DNA of 64,000 bases from Pyrinomonadaceae bacterium (GTDB taxonomy: Bacteria; Acidobacteriota; Blastocatellia; Pyrinomonadales; Pyrinomonadaceae), in assembly GCA_017983495.1 (NCBI GenBank), contig JAGOBH010000001.1:913543-977542 (forward strand), written 5' to 3'. Each line of letters opens with the position of its first letter. Position 1 is the stretch's first letter. A program made the position numbers and the translations under genes. Shown here in pieces: positions 8,669 through 16,869 of this stretch. The notes beneath the pieces were generated by a model. It worked only from the letters and a program-made list of their open reading frames with translations. It was not told the origin of the DNA and did no database searches.

Positions 8669-9379
8669 ATGCCCACATCCTCGATCTCAACAAACAGCAT
8701 GCTCGCCGCTCTGCCGGCAAAAGTTTACGCCGAATTGGTCCCGAAATTCGAACCGTTTGAACTCGAATTCTCTAAGATCGTCTATGACCGCGGTGATACA
8801 TTTACGCACGTCTATTTTATCGAAAGCGGAATTGTCTCGATGCTCGTCTCCGCGGACGAGCAGTCTGCGATAGAGGTCGGAATGGTCGGTCGTGAAGGTA
8901 TGGTTGCTCTGCCCGTTTTCTTAGGCATTATGACGTCGAATGACCGTGCCATTGTCCAGGGTGCCGGCACAGCGTTACGGATGAAGGCGACAGACTTTGC
9001 ACGCGAATGTGCGGCCGGAGCAGACCTATCGCGGATCATGCGGCTGTTTACGTACTCGATAATTACGCAGATCGGCCGCTCGGCCTTTTGCAATCGCTTT
9101 CACTCGACGGATTCGCGTCTCGCACGCTGGCTATTGATGACGCAAGATCGAATGGAAGCAGATCATTTTCTGATCACGCAGGAATTTTTGTCGTACATGG
9201 TCGGGGTTCGCCGCGAGGCCGTAAATAAAGCCGCAACCGAATTTCAACGCCGCGACATCGTCAGCTACGTCCGCGGCAGGGTGACGATAAACGACCGAAA
9301 ACGCCTCGAAGAGCTCGCCTGTAAATGCTACAGTACGCCGTTTCGCGACGCTCCGACTATTCCGGCTTTGAATAACTAG
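8669..9379 (+). CDS. Second Crp/Fnr-family transcriptional regulator
   Basis: A 236-residue paralogue of the preceding gene with the same two-domain layout: beta-roll ('[16 protein letters not shown]', 'GREGMVALP') and Crp-type HTH ('[26 protein letters not shown]'). The ATG at 8669 has a GGAG at suitable distance; an upstream GTG at 8621 is less likely. The pair probably arose by tandem duplication. No TGTGC-type palindrome is seen immediately upstream of this copy, so it may be regulated differently. Confidence 0.85.
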   Translation: MPTSSISTNSMLAALPAKVYAELVPKFEPFELEFSKIVYDRGDTFTHVYFIESGIVSMLVSADEQSAIEVGMVGREGMVALPVFLGIMTSNDRAIVQGAGTALRMKATDFARECAAGADLSRIMRLFTYSIITQIGRSAFCNRFHSTDSRLARWLLMTQDRMEADHFLITQEFLSYMVGVRREAVNKAATEFQRRDIVSYVRGRVTINDRKRLEELACKCYSTPFRDAPTIPALNN

Positions 9380-9779
9380 CGCGGACGACCGTCTTGATGT
9401 TTCCGCGAACGTGATAATCGCCTTCGATCTCGACCCGCAGCGGGTCGCATGCCGCGACAAAATCCTCGAGTATTAAATTGACGACGTGTTCGTGAAAGAT
9501 CTTGACGTCACGAAACGAATTGATGTAGAGCTTTAAGCTTTTGAGTTCAACGCAAAGTTTGTTTGGCACATACTTGAGCCGGATGATTCCGAAATCGGGA
9601 AAATCCGAGAACGGGCAGATTGCCGTGAACTCCGGCATTTCAAACTCAACCCAAATTTCCTTTCCCGCATACTCATACGGAAAACTGTCGAGCGGAAACA
9701 GGTCCATCTCGGCACGCGGCGTTGGCCTTATATCCAGGCCCTGTTTATTGACGCCGTCAGGCGTTCGTTCGTCTAGCAT
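9357..9779 (-). CDS. queF: QueF, NADPH-dependent preQ0 reductase
   Basis: A 140-residue type I QueF, the enzyme that reduces the nitrile of preQ0 to preQ1 in queuosine synthesis. The key residues fall at the same numbers as in the Bacillus enzyme: nucleophile C55 and D62 in 'CPFSDFPD', and H96-E97 in 'IFHEH'. The family motif '[13 protein letters not shown]' is intact. The start overlaps the end of the upstream exonuclease gene by 23 bases, so translation is coupled. No other queuosine genes are in the window. Confidence 0.92.
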   Translation of the reverse strand: MLDERTPDGVNKQGLDIRPTPRAEMDLFPLDSFPYEYAGKEIWVEFEMPEFTAICPFSDFPDFGIIRLKYVPNKLCVELKSLKLYINSFRDVKIFHEHVVNLILEDFVAACDPLRVEIEGDYHVRGNIKTVVRASYSKPE

Positions 9780-10590
9780 AATGACTTTTTCGATTGCTCA
9801 TATCGCGGACGGCGGCAAGGTTGGTCACGCCGTCGGTCGAGAGCTGATCTAGAAGATTAACAAAAATATGTGCGGTCGCATATGCGTCGGCGCTTGCCCG
9901 GTGATGGTTGAAAAGGTCGATCCGGTAATGCTCGGCGACGGTCTTGAGCTTGTGATTAGTGATGTCGGGCAGTAATTTGCGGGACAATTGGACCGTGCAC
10001 AGACAGGGATTGGCGATTCGGTAATCCTCGTAAATACGCCCGATCTCATAGTTGAGAAATCGCATGTCGAATCCCGAATTGTGCGCCACCAACACCGAAT
10101 CGCCGATAAAGCTCAGAAAATCGTGTGCTATATCCGCAAAGACCGGTGCGTCTTTGACCATTGCATCGCTGATGCCGGTCAGGCCGGTGATAAACGGCGG
10201 TATCGCCATTTCGGGGTTAACGAGCGTCTGAAATTCCTCGGTCACTTTGCCGTCACGGACGCGGTAAGCCCCGATCTCAGTGATGCGGCACGGCGGTGCC
10301 TTCGCCCCGGTCGTTTCAAGGTCAAATACGACAAAATCCGTTCCGGCTATCTCGCGATTTTCAAAGCCGTCAAGCTCAAGCTCAACCATGTCTTCATTTA
10401 ACGTTAGCCGTGGGTCGCGTTCGATCAGATCGGCAACGAGCAAACGCGCAAGCTTGGGATCGGGCTTGCGTATCCTCATTACAAAATCAACGATGCTCAC
10501 GGCCGACGCCTTGCCGCCAAATGAACGCAGCAGCGAGACGGTTTCGCTTATTAGCAATGACTCAGAAATTAGGTTAGGATACGGTGTCAT
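9757..10590 (-). CDS. DnaQ-like 3'-5' exonuclease (DEDDh)
   Basis: A 277-residue protein. Residues ~1-75 form a helical domain of unclear function. From residue 84 it carries a DEDDh exonuclease domain with D90/E92 in 'VVFDLETTG', '[10 protein letters not shown]' and the final 'HHRASADA' histidine/aspartate block. Similar domains act as proofreading or maintenance nucleases (DnaQ, PolC, DinG fusions). It forms an operon with queF (23-base overlap), a linkage that does not suggest a shared pathway. Confidence 0.85.
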   Translation of the reverse strand: MTPYPNLISESLLISETVSLLRSFGGKASAVSIVDFVMRIRKPDPKLARLLVADLIERDPRLTLNEDMVELELDGFENREIAGTDFVVFDLETTGAKAPPCRITEIGAYRVRDGKVTEEFQTLVNPEMAIPPFITGLTGISDAMVKDAPVFADIAHDFLSFIGDSVLVAHNSGFDMRFLNYEIGRIYEDYRIANPCLCTVQLSRKLLPDITNHKLKTVAEHYRIDLFNHHRASADAYATAHIFVNLLDQLSTDGVTNLAAVRDMSNRKSHYARRTNA

Positions 10591-10640
10591 CTATACTCGA
10601 TTTTAGCGGTTTATCGACCTAGCGTAAAACCAACCAGACA

Positions 10641-11216
10641 ATGAGCGAAATTCTCGAACACTTCAAAGCCTCCGGTGCGTTGCTCGAGGGGCATTTCATA
10701 TTATCCAGCGGGCTCCACAGTCCGCGCTATCTGCAGTGTGCATTGGCTCTGCAGTATCCCGCGGATGCTGCCCGTTACGGGCGAGCGATAGCTGAGCGAT
10801 ATGTTGACGGTGGCATTGAAACAGTCGCCTCGCCGGCGATCGGCGGCCTGATCATTGGATATGCGGTCGCCGCTGCGCTCAATGTACGCTTTATATGGAC
10901 CGAACGGCAGAACGGCGAGATGACCGTCAGACGCGGTTTCACTCTTAAAGAGGGCGAGCGGATATTGGTCGTTGAGGATGTGATCACAACCGGCGGTTCG
11001 ACCCGCGAGTGCATCGCAGCTCTGGTCGCCGCCGGCGGACATGTCATCGCTGCCGCGTCGGTCATTGACCGTTCGAACGGTGCAGCCGACGTCGGTGTCG
11101 AGCGAACATCTCTCGTCAGCCTGGACGTCCCAAGCTATGATCCGGCCATTTGTCCCATGTGCGCTCAAGGCATCGAAGCAGTAAAACCCGGTAGCAGGAC
11201 GGTGACAGCAAAATGA
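10641..11216 (+). CDS. pyrE: Orotate phosphoribosyltransferase
   Basis: A 191-residue enzyme that joins orotate to PRPP to give OMP in pyrimidine synthesis. The PRPP-binding motif is at residues 108-120 ('ILVVEDVITTGGS'), and the orotate loop region 'LSSGLHSPRYLQC' lies near the N terminus. It heads an overlapping gene chain: its TGA stop overlaps the next ATG (ATGA at 11213). Confidence 0.92.
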   Translation: MSEILEHFKASGALLEGHFILSSGLHSPRYLQCALALQYPADAARYGRAIAERYVDGGIETVASPAIGGLIIGYAVAAALNVRFIWTERQNGEMTVRRGFTLKEGERILVVEDVITTGGSTRECIAALVAAGGHVIAAASVIDRSNGAADVGVERTSLVSLDVPSYDPAICPMCAQGIEAVKPGSRTVTAK

Positions 11217-12079
11217 GTCGGCCACGCTGCTGCTTTCTGACAATGGACGACATGGCCCATTACGTCAGCGATGACGAACTGGCCATTTCGCCTCTCAATG
11301 ATGTCGGTTGGGACTTCACGACGCTCTCGTGGAGCGACCCGCAGGCGACTTGGGACGCTTTTGAGATCGTTGTTATCCGTACGACCTGGGACTATCAGAA
11401 ACGGCCGCAGGAGTTTCTCGAAGTTCTGGCCCGTATCGATGCGTCGTCCGCACGACTCGAAAATTCGATCGATATCGTAAAATGGAATCTCGACAAACGA
11501 TACCTTCGTGATGTCGAGGAGCGCGGTTCGCCGATCGTGCCGACCATCTGGGATGCTACTTACGACCAGCGATCGTTCTACCGGTGGATGGCCGATCTTG
11601 GCACGGACGAACTGATCATCAAACCGACGATCAGTGCGACGGCAGAACACACCTACCGGCTTCAGGAATTTGACGACGAGTTGACCGCCGTTTTTGCCGA
11701 GCGGGCGTTTATGGTTCAGCCGTTTCTGCAGAGCGTGATCGACGAGGGCGAATTTTCGCTCTTTTACTTTAACGGCGAATACAGTCATACAATATTAAAG
11801 GCGCCTAAGCCCGCCGATTTCCGCGTCCAGGAGGAGCATGGCGGCATAATTACGGCAGTCGAGCCGACCGACGAATTGCTTGCTGCCGGGCAAATTGCAT
11901 TTGACCTGATCGGTTCGGCTCCGCTCTACGCACGTGTCGACCTTGTGCGCGATGCGGGCGGCAGTCTCGTCGTTATGGAACTCGAATTGATCGAACCGGC
12001 ACTGTACCTAAGAATGGACGAAGGCTCGCCAGCACGTTTTGCGGCCGCGATCGATCGCCGAATGCGGGGAACGAAATGA
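11213..12079 (+). CDS. ATP-grasp-fold ligase of unknown substrate
   Basis: A 288-residue protein of the RimK/DcsG-like ATP-grasp group. Visible marks are 'VVIRTTWDYQKRPQEFL' in the N-terminal domain, 'IIKPTISATAEHTYR' as the nucleotide-binding lysine strand, and 'ARVDLVRD...VMELELIEPALY' as the metal-binding Glu strand. Members join a carboxylate to an amine using ATP, but the substrate cannot be told. Its start overlaps the pyrE stop and its end overlaps the ASCH gene start. Confidence 0.75.
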   Translation: MSRPRCCFLTMDDMAHYVSDDELAISPLNDVGWDFTTLSWSDPQATWDAFEIVVIRTTWDYQKRPQEFLEVLARIDASSARLENSIDIVKWNLDKRYLRDVEERGSPIVPTIWDATYDQRSFYRWMADLGTDELIIKPTISATAEHTYRLQEFDDELTAVFAERAFMVQPFLQSVIDEGEFSLFYFNGEYSHTILKAPKPADFRVQEEHGGIITAVEPTDELLAAGQIAFDLIGSAPLYARVDLVRDAGGSLVVMELELIEPALYLRMDEGSPARFAAAIDRRMRGTK

Positions 12080-12543
12080 TGGCGGAGAACGAAAGGGCGG
12101 CGAAATTCTGGGCTCGGTTCTGTGCCGCGGCAGGCGTCGATCCGTACGAACCGTATCAGGTCTGGTATTTTGGCAATACGCCGGAGATGGCACGCGAACT
12201 TGCCAGCCTCGTATTAGCCGGGACCAAGACCGCGACGGCGAGCCTTGCGGCGGTCAACGAGGTCAAGCCGGACGAGGCTCCGGTTCACCGTGGTTACAGC
12301 GTTGTCACCGACATGGACGGAGTTCCTCTGTGCGTTATTCGGACATCCGAGATCCGGCACATGGCGTTCGCGGATGTCGATGCGTCGTTTGCTTTCGATG
12401 AAGGCGAAGGTGACCGAACGCTCGAATACTGGCGTGAAGTACATGATAGGTACTTTTCGAGCGAGGCCGCTGAACTCGGAGTCGAATTTGGTGAAGATTC
12501 GATGATCTGCTGCGAACGGTTTGAATTGTTGTATCCAAGATGA
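12076..12543 (+). CDS. ASCH-domain protein
   Basis: A 155-residue protein in which 'VLAGTKTATASL' and 'GYSVVTDMDGVPLCVIRTSEI' match the ASCH domain (a PUA-like fold expected to bind RNA; some members are nucleotide amidohydrolases). It overlaps its neighbours by four bases on each side, in one operon with pyrE and truA. Two successive ATGs (12076, 12079) could both start it. Confidence 0.8.
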   Translation: MMAENERAAKFWARFCAAAGVDPYEPYQVWYFGNTPEMARELASLVLAGTKTATASLAAVNEVKPDEAPVHRGYSVVTDMDGVPLCVIRTSEIRHMAFADVDASFAFDEGEGDRTLEYWREVHDRYFSSEAAELGVEFGEDSMICCERFELLYPR

Positions 12544-13292
12544 ATTACAGGCTTTTACTACAATACGACGGCACCGACTTTCACGGCTGGCAGGTGCAGG
12601 AAAATGCACGCACCATCCAGGGCGAACTGGAACGCGTGATCGGCATGCTCGAGGACGCGGACGTTAAGGTGGTCGGCTCAGGCCGCACGGACGCGGGCGT
12701 GCACGCCGAGGGCCAGGTCGCCAATGTCCATATGCATCGGGGTTTTACGCCCGACAAACTCAAGAACGCGATCAACGGCAATATGTGGCGCGACATTCGT
12801 GTAATGAAGGCCGAAGCGGCGCCAGACGAATTTCACGCAAGGTTCTCCGCCAAACGAAAAACCTATATTTACCGCGTCATGAACGCTCCGGTTATGTCGC
12901 CGTTTTGGCGGCGGTTTGCCCACCACGAGATCCGGCCTTTGGACGTCGCCCGTATGAATGACGCGGCCCGGCTCTTTTTGGGTGAACACGACTGGACAGC
13001 GTTCTCATCGGCTCAGATCGACGGTGAGAATCGCGTTCGAACGGTAACGGATTTTACGGTCGAATCTCATTGGGACGCACGTGCCGGCGGCGTGATGATC
13101 GAGTTTCGCATCGCGGCACACGGATTTTTACGCTACATGGTCCGATCGATCGTCGGGACTATGCTCGAGGTCGGGCGTGCAGAAAAGGATTCTGATACAA
13201 TTCAGACGGCAATCGTTACAGGAAATCGCGAACTGGCGGGCAAAACAGCACCGGCGCACGGCTTGACGCTTCACCGTGTCGATTACGAATAA
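12540..13292 (+). CDS. truA: tRNA pseudouridine synthase A
   Basis: A 250-residue TruA, which makes pseudouridine at positions 38-40 of the tRNA anticodon arm. The catalytic aspartate is D51 in 'GSGRTDAGVHA', and other family motifs are 'LLLQYDGTDFHGWQ' and 'HGFLRYMVRSIVGTML'. The start overlaps the ASCH gene by four bases (ATGA). The DUF952 gene starts at the base after its stop. Confidence 0.93.
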   Translation: MNYRLLLQYDGTDFHGWQVQENARTIQGELERVIGMLEDADVKVVGSGRTDAGVHAEGQVANVHMHRGFTPDKLKNAINGNMWRDIRVMKAEAAPDEFHARFSAKRKTYIYRVMNAPVMSPFWRRFAHHEIRPLDVARMNDAARLFLGEHDWTAFSSAQIDGENRVRTVTDFTVESHWDARAGGVMIEFRIAAHGFLRYMVRSIVGTMLEVGRAEKDSDTIQTAIVTGNRELAGKTAPAHGLTLHRVDYE

Positions 13293-13598
13293 ATGCACAT
13301 TTATCACATATTGATGCCGGACGTGTGGGCGGCCTTTGCGGGAGAGGCGTACGAAGCGGCGGGTCTTGCCGACGAAGGCTTTATCCATTGCAGCTATGAG
13401 CATCAGATCGATGCGGTGCTCGGACGATATTACTCAGGTGCCGAGAGCGTCATCATCCTGACACTCGACACAGACCGTTTGACCTCGCGGCTTGTCGAAG
13501 AGCCGTCGACCGGCGGCGAGGTCTACCCGCACATTTACGGGCCAATCGATCGTGATGCCATCGTCAAAGCTACGGAAAGGAAATTGACAGGAATGTAG
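13293..13598 (+). CDS. DUF952-family protein
   Basis: A 101-residue protein with the DUF952 signature 'DEGFIHCSYEHQI' and 'HIYGPIDRDAIV'. The fold is thought to be ADP-ribosyltransferase/PUA-like, but no function is established. Its ATG directly abuts the truA stop, placing it last in the pyrE-truA chain. Confidence 0.8.
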   Translation: MHIYHILMPDVWAAFAGEAYEAAGLADEGFIHCSYEHQIDAVLGRYYSGAESVIILTLDTDRLTSRLVEEPSTGGEVYPHIYGPIDRDAIVKATERKLTGM

Positions 13599-13671
13599 GT
13601 GATAAACGGGATGGCCAACGAATCCGGCTCTAACCTCTTTCACCAATTTGAATACTATCAGTTAGGTCCGA

Positions 13672-14445
13672 ATGCACGAGAATTTTGCCGGAATCGTAAA
13701 ACCAAACACCGCTGAGGCTGCATCGCTTGCGGCGATCGACGCTGAGCGCATGCCTGCACACGTGGCGGTGATCATGGACGGCAACGGCCGCTGGGCCAAA
13801 CGGCAGGGCAAGCCGCGCATCTTCGGCCACCGAGCCGGTTCTGAATCGGTCAAGGCGATCATCGATACTTGCGCCCGCCTAGAGATCAAAGCCGTTACGC
13901 TCTACGCATTTTCGACCGAAAACTGGAAGCGGCCTAAGTCTGAGGTGTCGGGACTGATGTCGATGCTCAAAAAGGTACTCAGGCGTGAACTCGACCAGGT
14001 ACACGGCAATAATATTCGTTTTCAGGCGATCGGGAACATCGCCGGACTGGCGACCGACGTTCAGCAAGAGTTGGCCTCCGCAACGGAAAAGACCAGGAAC
14101 AACACCGGAATGATCATGAGCGTTGCTCTCAACTACGGCGGTCGTGAGGAGATAACGCAGGCCGCCCGTCGGGCCGCTCAGCAGCTTATCGATCAGGGAA
14201 AATCGATCGAGGGCCTGATCGACGCGGACATCGAACGCAACCTTTATACCCACGGGCTGCCCGAGGTCGATCTAATGATACGAACTAGCGGCGAGTTTCG
14301 GATATCGAACTTTTTGCTTTGGCAGCTCGCTTACAGCGAGATATACGTCACGCCGGTGCTGTTTCCGGATTTTCGTCGTCCGCAAATATTTGAAGCGATA
14401 TTGGATTACCAGAAACGCGACCGTCGCTTCGGCGGGGTTAAATAA
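13672..14445 (+). CDS. uppS: Undecaprenyl (isoprenyl) diphosphate synthase
   Basis: A 257-residue cis-prenyltransferase that builds the C55 lipid carrier for peptidoglycan synthesis. Residues 30-46 hold 'HVAVIMDGNGRWAKRQG' with the catalytic D36. Later come 'YAFSTENWKRP' and 'DLMIRTSGEFRISNFLLWQ' with conserved arginines. It is followed by cdsA, the usual pairing in bacteria (uppS-cdsA), though here a repeat element separates the two. Confidence 0.93.
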   Translation: MHENFAGIVKPNTAEAASLAAIDAERMPAHVAVIMDGNGRWAKRQGKPRIFGHRAGSESVKAIIDTCARLEIKAVTLYAFSTENWKRPKSEVSGLMSMLKKVLRRELDQVHGNNIRFQAIGNIAGLATDVQQELASATEKTRNNTGMIMSVALNYGGREEITQAARRAAQQLIDQGKSIEGLIDADIERNLYTHGLPEVDLMIRTSGEFRISNFLLWQLAYSEIYVTPVLFPDFRRPQIFEAILDYQKRDRRFGGVK

Positions 14446-14464
14446 ATTCAAGGGGAAAGAGGTC

Positions 14465-14563
14465 AAATTCAAACAGGATCTACAGGATCGGCAGGATGGT
14501 CTGCACAGAGCGTTTCGTCCTCTTTCGATCTATCTTGTTAATCCTGACTATCCTGTTTAATTT
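14465..14563. repeat. CAGGAT-repeat inverted element between uppS and cdsA
   Basis: The left arm (14465-14501) contains three spaced copies of CAGGAT. The right arm (14527-14563) is its near inverse (ATCCTG/TATCCTGTTT). A 25-base loop separates them. It fills most of the uppS-cdsA gap and could fold into a hairpin. Similar 'ATCCTGT' elements are scattered in several environmental bacterial genomes. Confidence 0.6.
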
Positions 14564-14575
14564 TTTTCAGGGACT

Positions 14576-15415
14576 ATGAAAACCCGATTACTCACAGCAG
14601 CGATCGCCTTACCGATCATCATCGCGTCGATCGTGCTGCCGGTTTATTATCCGGTGGCGGTATGGCTTTTTGTGGCGATCGCGGGATTTGCTCTGGCGGC
14701 TGGCTTGTTCGAGTTCTATTCGCTGACCAAAAAGCTTGAGCTTAAGGCGGATGCGGGCATCGGCTATATTGGGGCGGCGGCTTTGTTCGTCGGGTTTTTA
14801 TTTGACGCACCGTCCCGAACCCCGGATCTGCTGCTGCTGACGTTGGCGCTTTTCGCGGCGGCCGTGCTGATCACGCAAGCGTTCCGCTTTCAGAAGGACT
14901 TTTCAAAGATGCTGACGGGCGTCGGCGTGACTATGCTCGGGGTGATCTACGTAGCCTTTCTCGGAGGATTTCTCGTCGCGACGCGGGTTGGATTTGAGAC
15001 GCCGGCAAATCTCTCGACGCATCTTCTGGCGTACTTTTTTTTGGTGATCTTTGGCTCGGATGCCGGAGCGTATTTCGCGGGCCGGGCGTTTGGCAAGCAT
15101 AAGCTCGCGCCGGCGATATCGCCGGGCAAAACGGTCGAGGGTCTCGTCGGCGGACTTGTTGCCGCAGCGGCGTTTGCGGCATTGGCGACGTTTTGGTTCT
15201 TTCCGGCGTTGCCGTACAAATGGTCGATCCCGCTCGCAATGGTGCTGGCCGCAGTCGGCGTACTCGGCGATCTCTGTGAGAGTGCGATGAAACGCGGCTC
15301 TAATACGAAAGACGCCGCCAGCATCCTGCCGGGCCATGGCGGATTGCTCGACCGGCTCGACAGCCTGCTTTTTGGGGCACCGATACTGTATTATTTCGCA
15401 CGCTTTTATTTTTAG
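14576..15415 (+). CDS. cdsA: Phosphatidate cytidylyltransferase
   Basis: A 279-residue integral membrane enzyme that makes CDP-diacylglycerol for phospholipid synthesis. About seven hydrophobic segments are present. The family signature is complete near the C terminus: 'GDLCESAMKRGSNTKDAASILPGHGG..DRLDS' with the conserved K-D and the H-G-G metal-site residues. 'SPGKTVEGLVGG' is also typical. It follows uppS. Confidence 0.92.
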   Translation: MKTRLLTAAIALPIIIASIVLPVYYPVAVWLFVAIAGFALAAGLFEFYSLTKKLELKADAGIGYIGAAALFVGFLFDAPSRTPDLLLLTLALFAAAVLITQAFRFQKDFSKMLTGVGVTMLGVIYVAFLGGFLVATRVGFETPANLSTHLLAYFFLVIFGSDAGAYFAGRAFGKHKLAPAISPGKTVEGLVGGLVAAAAFAALATFWFFPALPYKWSIPLAMVLAAVGVLGDLCESAMKRGSNTKDAASILPGHGGLLDRLDSLLFGAPILYYFARFYF

Positions 15416-15460
15416 CATTACCTAACAAAAATCTATTTACTACAAAGGAGAAACATACAG

Positions 15461-16183
15461 ATGAGTGAAGAGTCAGAAAAACGGGCGATGGTTGACCGAT
15501 TTGAGTTTTTTGCAGCAATTCTGCTGGGCCTCGCTGCCATCTCCACGGCGTTATCGAGTTTCCAGGCTGGTATGTGGGACGGCAAACAGGCCGAAGCATA
15601 CGGCAGAGCAAACACCGAGGCGACCGCGGCGGCGGCCGAACGAGCGAGGGCGACGGTCGAGATGTCAAAGGACGCCCAGATCGACATTACAGCGTATCAA
15701 TTGATCGAGCAGGGATTGAACAACGCAGAATCAAACCCTTCGGTCTCGAACAGTTCATTTGAGATCGCATCGTATTTATATACGCGGCAAATGAGTGACG
15801 CGGGCTATAAGGCCCTTGGGTTACCGCCTGAAGCCAAAAAAGATTCGGGCGATGACGAGGAAAAGACCGAGGCTCTCAAGGGCGATATTCTCGACAAAGC
15901 GAGCAATAAGGATCTGGTCGGTGATGAAAATTATCTAAAGGAAATGCTCGCAAAGTCTGACGAACTCAATGCTCAGTCGCAAAAGACGTTCAAGGAAGGC
16001 AACGATGCGAATGACACGGGCGACAAATTTGAGCTCGCAAACGTTTTGTTCGCCGTCAGTATGTTCTTTATGGGTATCGCACTCGTATTCAAGACGGAGA
16101 TCAAGTGGAAGGTCTTGATCGCCGGCGGTCTAATACTGATCGTGCCATTCGTCTATATGCTGACCCTTCCATGGACATTCTGA
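15461..16183 (+). CDS. Uncharacterised membrane protein
   Basis: A 240-residue protein with one N-terminal membrane segment (about 13-33), a long soluble, charged, largely helical middle (about 40-185), and two C-terminal membrane segments (about 190-235) joined by a short 'KTEIKWK' loop. It has a clear SD (AAGGAG). The layout recalls DUF4337-type proteins, but no decisive motif was seen. A rho-independent terminator follows at 16301. Confidence 0.6.
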   Translation: MSEESEKRAMVDRFEFFAAILLGLAAISTALSSFQAGMWDGKQAEAYGRANTEATAAAAERARATVEMSKDAQIDITAYQLIEQGLNNAESNPSVSNSSFEIASYLYTRQMSDAGYKALGLPPEAKKDSGDDEEKTEALKGDILDKASNKDLVGDENYLKEMLAKSDELNAQSQKTFKEGNDANDTGDKFELANVLFAVSMFFMGIALVFKTEIKWKVLIAGGLILIVPFVYMLTLPWTF

Positions 16184-16300
16184 CACGGTATTTGCCTTTG
16201 ATAACGCGCCTCTAGTATCATTCACTTTTGGCGATCATGAACGCAGTTCGGTTTAACGACAATAATAATTGACTGGCGAGAGTGTTTACAGATGACGCTC

Positions 16301-16337
16301 CGCCTTTTGATTGTCGAAAATCGAAAGGCGTTTTTTT
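16301..16337 (+). terminator. Rho-independent terminator
   Basis: Stem CGCCTTT (16301-16307) pairs with AAAGGCG (16324-16330), extended by an inner GAT/ATC, and is followed directly by seven T. It ends the membrane-protein transcript before the GxxExxY unit. Confidence 0.7.
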
Positions 16338-16338
16338 G

Positions 16339-16376
16339 TTTTTGCCCGCGAATAACACGAATAGACGCGAATAAAA
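16339..16376. repeat. Left 38-bp inverted repeat of the GxxExxY unit
   Basis: This segment and 16827-16864 are inverted copies matching at 35 of 38 positions, with TTTTTGCCCGCG at the outer end and GCGAATAAAA at the inner end. They flank exactly one gene (GxxExxY). Confidence 0.85.
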
Positions 16377-16384
16377 GAAATTAA

Positions 16385-16825
16385 ATGGGTGAGATCATTT
16401 ACAAAGATGAAGGTTTCCAGATAATCGGGGCTTGTTTCGAAGTTTATAACCATAAGGGATTCGGGTTTACGGAGCCGGTATATCAGGAATGTTTGCAGCA
16501 TGAATTTACGCTGCAAGGCATTCCATTTGTTGCCCAGCCAGAGCTACCAATGACCTACAAGGGGATTCAGCTAGCACAGAAGTTCAAGCCGGATTTCATT
16601 TGTTTTGAAAAAATAGTCGTAGAGATAAAGTCGGTGGCGGGGTTAACTGATGCCCATCGTGCACAAACGATAAACTATTTGCACGCAACAGCGTTTGAAC
16701 TTGGCTTGCTGGTTAATTTCGGCCAGTTCCCTAAATTGATACACGAAAGGCTCGCGTATAACAAACGCAATCATTCAGCTACAACTTACGAAATTATCGG
16801 GAATCGAGAACAAGCCTCCGAATAG
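16385..16825 (+). CDS. GxxExxY family protein (PD-(D/E)XK-like)
   Basis: A 146-residue GxxExxY protein. 'IIGACFEVYNHKGFGFTEPVYQECL' carries the naming motif in the variant form G-F-T-E-P-V-Y, and 'FKPDFICFEKIVVEIKSV' holds a D..E-x-K nuclease-like core. Function is unknown; a nuclease-like fold is predicted. The gene is enclosed by 38-bp inverted repeats and has somewhat lower GC than its neighbours, which suggests it moves as a unit. Confidence 0.85.
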   Translation: MGEIIYKDEGFQIIGACFEVYNHKGFGFTEPVYQECLQHEFTLQGIPFVAQPELPMTYKGIQLAQKFKPDFICFEKIVVEIKSVAGLTDAHRAQTINYLHATAFELGLLVNFGQFPKLIHERLAYNKRNHSATTYEIIGNREQASE

Positions 16826-16826
16826 T

Positions 16827-16864
16827 TTTTATTCGCGTTCATTCGTGTTATTTGCGGGCAAAAA
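16827..16864. repeat. Right 38-bp inverted repeat of the GxxExxY unit
   Basis: The inverse of 16339-16376 with three mismatches. It ends only five bases before the aspS ATG, so it occupies the place where the aspS ribosome-binding site would normally be. Confidence 0.85.
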
Positions 16865-16869
16865 ATCAT

